From Loxodes magnus (lineage: Eukaryota; Ciliophora; Karyorelictea; Loxodida; Loxodidae), in assembly GCA_946699065.1 (NCBI GenBank), contig CAMPDV010000114.1:124001-188000 (forward strand): 64,000 nt of DNA. Reading direction: 5' to 3'. The notes beneath the pieces are model-generated. The model searched no databases. It had not been told where the DNA came from and saw only the letters and a program-made list of their open reading frames with translations. Both the position numbers and the translations under genes were made by a program. Within the stretch, counting starts at the first letter, position 1. Every line of letters starts with the position of its first letter. This document shows, in pieces, positions 56,336 to 64,000 of this stretch.

Positions 56336-59300
56336 TCAGAATTTTTTCCCTTCAACACATAACTCGCAATATATCATAAAGAAATCAAAGTTACAGTAAA
56401 ACTTTCTAAATTAAAATGCCTTTCCACAGTCCTAGCATGTTACTACGCTATCTAAGTCTCCATTCTTCTTTCTTTCTTCAAGGATTTGATTAACAGTAAT
56501 TTTGTCAATATTAAAATAAGAAAATAAATGATTTTGACAAAAATATTAATTGCACTGCTGACAAAATCAATATATATCTTTATCTGCTAAGTTACACTAA
56601 GAACATATCATATCATTATTATTTTCTTTCATTTTAGCTTTTAGCATATTTTAGCATAAACTACATAAAAAAAATTCGTTGTAGCAATTTTTTAGTCTGA
56701 ATCCTTTTTATTCCATCAAATCATATGTAATTTGATTAACATTTTTAACTAAGCCATATGAATTTCAAAGCTAGAAAAATCCCAAGGTTCCAATACTAAA
56801 CTTTAACTTTAGCTTGTTCTATTATATTTAAAAAATTCAAATAGGAGATATATTTTAGGAATATAAATATTAATTTTACTTACTCCATCTTAAATAAACA
56901 AATTCTTCCTGAGTAAAACAAAAGAAATCTTCATAAGTAACAGTAAACTAGTCTTAATCAAGAATTTAGCTTTACTACTGTTAATTGCTAGAATTAGCTA
57001 TTTATTAAAAATTTATCAACTTTACTTTTTTATTCTTTCTATTATCAAAGCCTGAAATAACAAGTATATTTGTTTCATCAATAGTTTAGATATAGCCAAT
57101 GTAGTCATCTACTAATAATCTTCAAATATTTTCTTAATTATCAATATTTTAGATTATTATATAGCTATCTTCTGCATAAATGAAGAAATAATTAGTCATA
57201 TCAAACTCGTAAAAGTAGTTAATAGCTTGCTTTTTATTAATTTGATGCTTTTGTGTTTAAGTTATTAGTTTACTATTTTATACCTTTATCTGTGCTAAAT
57301 CCATTTTTTGTAATTCAAACTCTAAAATTTCTTGTTGAGATCTTTAATTTTAAAGTGCTACAGTCTAATTTCTCCATTGAAATACATGTAAAGGAGATAA
57401 TAATGGAATATCATTCCATCAAATTTCATTAGTAAGAGGCTACCAGTGAAATAGGAAATGATTTTAAAGATTTTATTCTCTAATGTAGTAGAAAAATATT
57501 CCATTCTCATTTTCTAAAACTTCAACTTTGGTAAATTCAGGCATAAAGAACTGGAAGCTTTTATATTGAGTCTCTTGTAGCTAATATTGATATAATTTAA
57601 AACTTGTTGTATCTAAATAAATGAGATTGAATTTGCAGATTATAACAAGATTATTTCTTATAAACTGTAAGTAAGCAAAACTATCAGAATCTTCTCTTAT
57701 TTTAATCCATATTTTGGAAAGAATAGTTCCGTTCTTTTTTAAAATTATCAATTTCAAAACAGTCTTTAATTATGTTTTTTCTATTTCATAGAAAGCAAAA
57801 AGCTATAGATCACTAGAAAATGAATACATTTTATTATTCTTTTTGAATTCTGAATGTAGTTAGTTTATTGCATTTTTCTAATGCATTAGCATTTTCAAAT
57901 TTGTTACTTATAATTCGCGATTTTCTTCAGAAGCCATTCAAATTTCTTCGTTACTTGCACTTCAATTGAGTGCAGATGCTTTTTAAAGTATTAAATCTCC
58001 AGTTTAAATACTAATTACCATTAATTTTTGAAAATTGCAAGTAATTAAAAGCTTTTCGTTACTCCATAAGGGCATTTAATTAGCAAAATAAGCTTCAACT
58101 CTTTATTTGATTTATAAGTTATGAATAGTGATATATTCTTTATTTAATACAGCTATCTAATTTTAGTCTATTATTTACACATAATTAATTTTTCCTTATT
58201 CTACTTCATAGTCTATTAGGTTGGATTGATTTCTTCTGTTACTAAGAAGAATTTACTCGTTTTTATTTTCAAATCCAATTAAGATTAAATTGAAATCTCC
58301 ACACTATCCAAAGTATCTTACATCTCCTTCTTGATATTTTTCGACTTTAAATTCCTCTAACTTTTAGTTAAGTTCTTGATCAATTCTAAGAATTTAGAAA
58401 ATTCCATTTTATATTTATTAATTTATGATTGAGACTCCTTCCTCATATTAAACTAAGCTGCTGTTGTAGTACTTTTTATCTTTAATCTTTTAATAATTTT
58501 GAATATTTCATTGCTTATATAAAGATTGAGGCTATTTTTGGATAATTTGTAGTTGAACTTCCTACTCTTTTAGTTGATCGAACTTTTCGCCTAAAAACTT
58601 GAATAACTTAAAATTATCCCTTTACATCTTACAAAGAACAATAATGCTTTAGTCCTAATCTCCTAAAATCTTAGCTCCCATAATTTATTTTACACCTTAG
58701 ATTTTTCTTTCTTGGCTTAGAACTTCTATCAGTTAATAATTTTCTTTAGATTCTATTATTTTTTAAATTTTCTGTATTTTTATTTTGTTTTACTAGAAAT
58801 CCTGTGTCATTAAACTGCTTGATATGACAGTAAGAAGATCATTATGAAGCTTAAAATCCTCGATGAAATTAAGTCAATTGATAGTTTTTTACTCTTTAGA
58901 AGAAAAAGTGGTTCCTTCAAAATTAACATCATTTAGATCAGTTTCTTTCATATAAATATTTTGCATTTTACAGTTTTTTATGATGCTTTTGTTAAGTTTG
59001 CATCTTACAAATATTCCATTACATAAATCTGCATTCTCTATTACTAGATTCTATAAATCCTCATCTATGAACTAATGGCCAGCTTTCACTAGAATAGTAA
59101 AGGCATTTGAACTTGCTACTTTGTATTCTTCATTATTTTATGATAATTTAATACAAAGCAATAGTTGCTGGACTAAATCTTAGTATACTTTCTCTGACTA
59201 GCTTTAAAGTAATCCTACACAAAAGTCAATAACTTAAGGATTATCGTAAATAGGAATCCTTTTGAAGTTTTCATTGCTTACCTGATATTTTCCTTCAAGC

Positions 59301-61717
59301 ATTGCATCATTTTTCTATTAATCCTTAAGTTCCAGCTCGAAAAGATTCATGCATTGGAAAAACTCGAAAATACTTCTATGAATCCAATTATTAGTAGCGC
59401 TTTGATCCTCTTAAAATTGGAATTATAGAGGAAGAGCTCTCTAAATAGATAGCTTCTATTAATCTTCTTAAACATGGTTGTTAATAATTTAGTTAATTTG
59501 CTTTATTTGAAATGTTCCTTAGGTATTTTTCTTCTCAATACTCTGTTCTAAGCAAAGTTCTTTGCAAATAGTAAATAGTAAGTTAATAAAGCTATTACAG
59601 AACTCTGTATACCACCCTTTTGAGCTGAATTACTTAACATACTTTCTTTATTTTTTAAACATTTCAAAAAGGAAAGAGTTATATATTTTAAATAAGCTTC
59701 ATTCTTCTCCTTAAACTGTTACATTTTCATATTACTAATTCCTTTATTTTATCTTTGCTAGTAATTAAGTTACTTAAAACAGAACAAAAGGATTTTAAAT
59801 AACCTCTGATAGATTAGCATGCTTTTATATTATTTCATAGCATTAAAGCCCTGAATCTACCTATAGTTGCTTCTAAAGATTTTGATTAACCTACATTATT
59901 TTAGAAAAATACTCTATTATCATATTTTAGTCAAATGGCTATATGTAAATTATTTTTAAGTATTTGTCTATTCTCTTTCCTTACATCACTGGCTAAAACT
60001 TATGTTTTCAGTATGGATCTTATATCAACTATTAGTATCTAGAAGTAGTTATTACTTTTGCTTAAGGATACTATACAAATATGTCTTTTACTATGTCAGC
60101 CTTTTCCTATGTTTCATCATATCCATCTAATATAAATATAATTTGACTATCATCCAGTTTAGTTAGCTCTTATTTTAAACCCTTTAGATTTTCTTTATTT
60201 AGATAGGCTTGTATTGGATCTACATCTCTTGAGTAGCATAAATTGATTAAGAATGGAATTTATTTTCTACTTTTTAGTAGCTCATCATAAATTTTGTAAG
60301 ATAGAGTTGTCTTTCCACTACCTGAATCACCTAAAACAAGTAAATGCCTTGGTTAGCTTGATAATGATGTAGATTAAAAGTTAGGATCAGGCTCTAAGAA
60401 TTTTAGAATTTCTTAAAGAATATCTCTTTAATCTTAAGTTTATTAGTAAATAGTATCTGAGCATTTAATAGGCACTAAATGTTAGCTTTTTAATATTTAA
60501 GATCTTATATAATTATCTTTGAATTGCTCGTAACCTTGACGCAATCTCTCTTATTAATTCAAATATTCCAGAAGCTATAAATCAAAGCCTTTTAATTAAC
60601 TAAAGGATCATTAATCTAAATAGAACTATTATTTTGTTAGTATTTCCTATATTGCTTATTCTATCTGTTAATTTGATTATAGCTCTTCTATTAATTCTTA
60701 AACCTTTTTATTTCCTTTATTCTACAAAAGGCATCAAATAAAATTTTGCCTAATCCTCCATTTAGAGCTATAATTTTTATTAAGAGGATAGAAATCTAAA
60801 TAGATTACAGATTAAAGGCCTTTGAAGTTTTAGTTTCCAAATACAATTTCTTATAAAATACTATCATCTTAACTAATTTTTGCCGCTCTGAAAAGACATT
60901 AAAGGGAATATTATTTAATCTTCCAAGATTAGTGGTTTAAGAATAAATACTACATTAACTGTATAATATCTCTAGGATTCTATTATTAAACGCTATATCT
61001 TTTTTACAATTTCAGTCTTTACACCATTAAGTCTAAAGTAAATATTTCATTCACTAAATCTTTTTTCTATGAATTTAAGTCTAAAATGTTTTGCTAACTG
61101 TTTAGAAAATTTAAAGTAGCTTCTTAGTTTTTATTATACTTAATCCTATAAAGAATTATTGCCTTTTCTTTTAACTAATCACTAAAATCTCCTTAGTTGG
61201 TCGAATTTAGAATATTTTGAATAATATCAGTCTCTAGCTATAAGCCATAATCAAATATTCTCAATTTATCATTGCTTAAAGTTTTTTGAATATTCTTAAT
61301 AGTTTGGCTTTGCTCAAATTTATTATAAGCTTATAGATCTTTTTCTTTTTTTAAAAGAGCTACCAGCAAAATTCTACAGAAACAAGCTAAGTGTTTTAGT
61401 TCAGCCATAAAATTATTTGTGTCATTTCTTTCAATGAAAACCTTATTCATAGTCTCAATCAAATTTTTAATTATGGATTACGAAGCTTAAATTGATGCTA
61501 GTTGTTATTTCTAAAGTTAAATCCTTAAGCTTCTTAATTTCTATTAGTTTTCATTTTAAGAAGCTAATTTTATTTAATCCCCTAATTTTGAAACTTCATT
61601 ATCATCTTTATCTTAAACCCCAAATCCATTGCTTTAAGGTCTAAATTTTGCCTGTTCATAATTTTAATTTTAATTTTACTTTTTCTTTTTCTTGAAGCAA
61701 GGGCATTAGCTACCCAT
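56336..61717 (-). CDS. NLR-like NACHT NTPase with lipid anchor, pentapeptide repeats, propeller and zinc module
   Basis: A 1793-aa product in one uninterrupted exon. The N-terminus MGSQCPCFKKKKK has Gly2 for myristoylation, Cys5/Cys7 for palmitoylation and a polybasic patch. Residues 15-450 are helical and Gln-rich. The NACHT/STAND ATPase has Walker A GDSGSGKTT (463-471), Walker B with the NACHT acidic pattern IIFILDGYDE (526-535) and the sensor TTSR (557-560). Helical winged-helix/superhelical sequence follows, including a GWYTEFCNSFINLLFTICKE block. Residues 896-940 are nine pentapeptide repeats (ADLCN, GIFVR, CKLNK ... TDLND, VNFEG). A long beta-rich, propeller-like region spans about 1060-1680. 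The Cys-rich C-terminus has CSLC, CSQC, CQQC-x3-FC-x2-H, CQDC and CELC and ends at TGA. STAND NTPases oligomerise on ligand sensing; here signalling is probably at a membrane. Ligand and output are unknown. Confidence 0.9.
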
Positions 61718-62741
61718 TTTAAGCAAAATAATTAAAGCTTTAATTATAAAAATCTAATATAGTATTAAGAATAAAGTGTCTTCATAGATACTATCTTTAA
61801 TATATAAGATAATTAAATATAGATATACTTAATTGACTCTTACTAACACTTTTTCATAACTATATGGCTAAGAATATTAGCACTATCAGCTAAAATTATA
61901 TAAACTACAGTGATTACTCTAGATCTATAAATAGCTTTATGAATTTATGGAATAAACTACTTATATAAGTAGCGCTGCTTATAATTTGCATTTATTATTA
62001 TTCTTTATGAACTATCTATTTATTCTTTACTCAATTAGTCCAATATTTTTGGAGTAGCATCTAATCTAAACAATCATGTTCATTTGATTCTAATGCTAAG
62101 ACTTAGCTTATATATTGAATTTAGTATTTTAATAGTAGGTTACTGTATTATTATATAACTAGATATTAAGAAAACTAATTCCCTTTGTATTAAAATAGCC
62201 TTATATTAACTAATAGATAATTGCTAACGTTAAAATTAGGCTTTTCTTTAATAATTCATAAGATTAGATTCTTAACCTTATGAAGTGCTTTAGTATTAAA
62301 ATAAGGATATAGAGGCTATCTTTTATTTTACTCATATTACTTTTATTTATAAGTGCTTTATTAATCTTTGTATATACACTATCTAGCAATTTAATTAGAA
62401 AGCTAATTTCTACTCTAACCTTATTATATGCTAACTAGACTGTCTTCTAGATTCATTATTCAATTACCTAGCTTTTGATTCCAAACTACTAATTACTAAA
62501 ATGCTTATATATAATATAATAATCCTTATTAGCTTTAATCTTACCTTCATCTATAATTAAGAGAGATATTTAAAATTAAAGAATAGAACATAAGGTCACC
62601 TTACAGCTTCTAAAAGCTAAATAAAGAGGTATATAGTTTAATAAATAATCTAGTAAGCTAATTAGGTGACTAGCTATTTTAAGCAGTTCTATCTTAATAC
62701 ATTTAATAAAAGTAGAGATATGCTTTATTAAAGGATGCAGA
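61718..62741. other. intergenic, no gene recognised
   Basis: 1 kb AT-rich divergent spacer upstream of the NACHT gene, presumably including its promoter. No recognisable motif was seen. Confidence 0.5.
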
Positions 62742-63068
62742 ATGGTTAAATTAATATATCTACAAAAAAAGTCGGAAGAGAGATTGAAAGTAAGAATTAA
62801 GTATCAAGGTATCCAAATTATAGGAATAAATTGAAAGAATAAAGTTTTTACTAGGAACCATAATGAAAGCAACAAGTTGTTTAGTTATAATCTAAAGAAA
62901 AAAGCTAGAATAATTAATATAAAATAAACTAATTCCGCCTCAATATTATTTAAAGGATATTGGTAGCATAGATTTATTAAATTAAATGATGGTAATAATA
63001 ATTAGCTAAAAGGCTTAACTAACATAGGTTTATAATAAGTAATAAAAATATATAACCCATAGCATTGA
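62742..63068 (+). CDS. small basic hypothetical protein
   Basis: A 108-aa frame starting MVKLIYLQKKSEERLKVRIK, then GIQIIGINWKNKVFTRNHNE, ending VIKIYNPQH-TGA. Composition (Lys/Arg/Asn with regular hydrophobics, one TGA-Trp and one TGG-Trp) is more protein-like than the flanks, and the DNA is slightly GC-richer. No domain was recognised. Its status as a real gene is uncertain. Confidence 0.4.
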
Positions 63069-63306
63069 GATTTCTATATAATATGATATCTAATTAATTA
63101 AAAAACTAGTTAATAGTATTTTATTTTCCTTTAGTCTAGTAATATATTGCTAAAGTCTTAAAGCAAAAAAGTAATATTGCTATATATAATGATAAGAGAT
63201 AAAAGATTCTACTAGATATAAAAAGAATAGATTAAAGCATCTTTATTATGAGATATCATGTGAGGTATATAGATAGAGAAGTTATTTAATTAGTTTTTAT
63301 ATAAAA

Positions 63307-63594
63307 ATGGAAAGTTATTAATGTTCTATCTGTATTGATAAAGCTTAAGATCCAGTAGTAGCTTCTTGTGGACATCTATTTTGCTAGCTTTGTATTGATA
63401 GATGATTGGAAACCAATCGTACTTGTCCAGATTGCAGATGCAGTATATAAAGCATTATAAAGATAGGAGGTACCACTAATAATATCAAAATAATTCAAGA
63501 AAGTTATGGAACTAAAAATATAGTTAGAGATTTGTTCCTTTGGGTTGGTATAATAATAACTTGCTACTTCTTTTATATGGCTTTATTTTTGTGA
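63307..63594 (+). CDS. RNF5/RMA1-like RING protein with C-terminal TM
   Basis: A 95-aa product. A compact C3HC4 RING starts almost at the N-terminus: MESYQCSICIDKAQDPVVAS, then CGHLFCQLCIDRWLE and TCPDC. A short linker follows, then a C-terminal transmembrane helix (LFLWVGIIITCYFFYMALFL) and TGA. The RING-then-C-terminal-anchor layout is that of RNF5/RNF185/RMA1 ER-membrane ubiquitin ligases used in ER-associated degradation, though this protein is shorter and has one membrane helix rather than two. Trp in the D-R-W-L-E motif is encoded by TGA. Confidence 0.9.
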
Positions 63595-63947
63595 CTTGAA
63601 CCTACTTTAATTAATTTGGTTAAAAGAAAATTATAAGTGTCTTAAGTTTCTAATATAAGAAGTTCTTTCTATAATATTTTAAAAATCATTCAAGCACATA
63701 AAGCATCATATTTAAAATGATCTTAATGATTACTAAACTTCACACAATTTTTATTCAGATTTAAGTATCTTTTTTATAAAATCTTTATAGTCAAAGCTTA
63801 ATGAAAGCTTTTGATTAAATTTCTTGTTTTAAAATAAATTTTTTAAGTATAAATGTTTAGATACACTATACTTGATAAATTTAGTTATATATAAAATTCA
63901 TACTAAAGCTTTAATACAACTTATATACAATCTAAACTTAGATAAAG
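63595..63947. other. intergenic, no gene recognised
   Basis: AT-rich spacer between two plus-strand genes; nothing seen. Confidence 0.5.
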
Positions 63948-64000
63948 ATGAAGAAGTACCAAGGAGCTATATTATCATATTCTTTAAAAGGACTTTCATA
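63948..64000 (+). CDS. start of a gene cut by the window end
   Basis: An ATG followed by 16 protein-like codons (MKKYQGAILSYSLKGLS) runs off the window edge. The codons are GC-richer than the preceding spacer. It is too short to identify. Confidence 0.35.
   Translation, partial: MKKYQGAILSYSLKGLS

Noticed and set aside
1-64000. Bacterial or organellar origin
   Set aside because: Spliceosomal mini-introns, eukaryotic RING, DnaJ, TIS11 and NACHT architecture and large spacers indicate a nuclear ciliate genome.

Overview
This is extremely AT-rich eukaryotic DNA, and it reads as ciliate nuclear genome. Long protein frames appear only if TAA and TAG are read as Gln and TGA inside genes as Trp. 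The RCC1-like gene shows this best: its conserved W-G and G-Q-L-G positions are written TGA and TAA. Every confidently ended gene stops at TGA; none needs TAA or TAG as a stop. That pattern (TGA both Trp and sole stop, TAA/TAG = Gln) fits a karyorelict of the Loxodes type; a Condylostoma-like heterotrich is the main alternative. Introns are tiny GT...AG segments of 16-19 nt, found wherever a coding frame shifts. Conventional ORF calling fails here, so nearly all models below were read by hand with this code, and some start codons and introns are provisional.

Layout: 1.9-8.7 kb holds a single-pass membrane protein, a multi-TM RING-H2 protein, a small V-ATPase-accessory-like membrane peptide, a large unknown protein and a head-to-head pair whose 5' ends overlap. 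10-17 kb (all minus strand) holds a coiled-coil protein, 3-hydroxyisobutyryl-CoA hydrolase (HIBCH), an S/Q-rich protein flanked by three perfect hairpins, and a membrane protein with a long cytosolic tail. 20-29 kb holds unknown proteins, including a divergent pair only 12 bp apart, a Sel1-like protein, a 642-aa coiled-coil protein and a small mitochondrial-looking protein. 29-37 kb holds a transposase-type HTH protein, small genes, a Cache/HAMP-like receptor protein, a membrane DnaJ protein and a TIS11-type CCCH protein. 37-50 kb holds a histidine-rich multipass protein, a plant-type glutaminyl cyclase, a Q-rich protein, a Cys-rich surface protein, an RCC1-repeat protein, a decayed protein kinase, a DUF3060-like/RING protein and two unknown genes.

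A nearly gene-free 5.9 kb stretch (50.4-56.3 kb) precedes the most striking gene: a 1793-aa minus-strand NLR-like STAND NTPase with an N-terminal dual lipidation signature, a NACHT ATPase (Walker A GDSGSGKTT, Walker B ILDGYDE), pentapeptide repeats, a predicted beta-propeller region and a C-terminal Cys-rich zinc module. It is the best candidate here for an undescribed system, possibly self/non-self or stress sensing at a membrane. The window ends with a small RNF5-like RING/TM protein and the first codons of another gene.

There is no operon logic. Neighbouring genes are functionally mixed and intergenic spaces range from under 15 bp to nearly 6 kb. No tRNA, rRNA or CRISPR was recognised.
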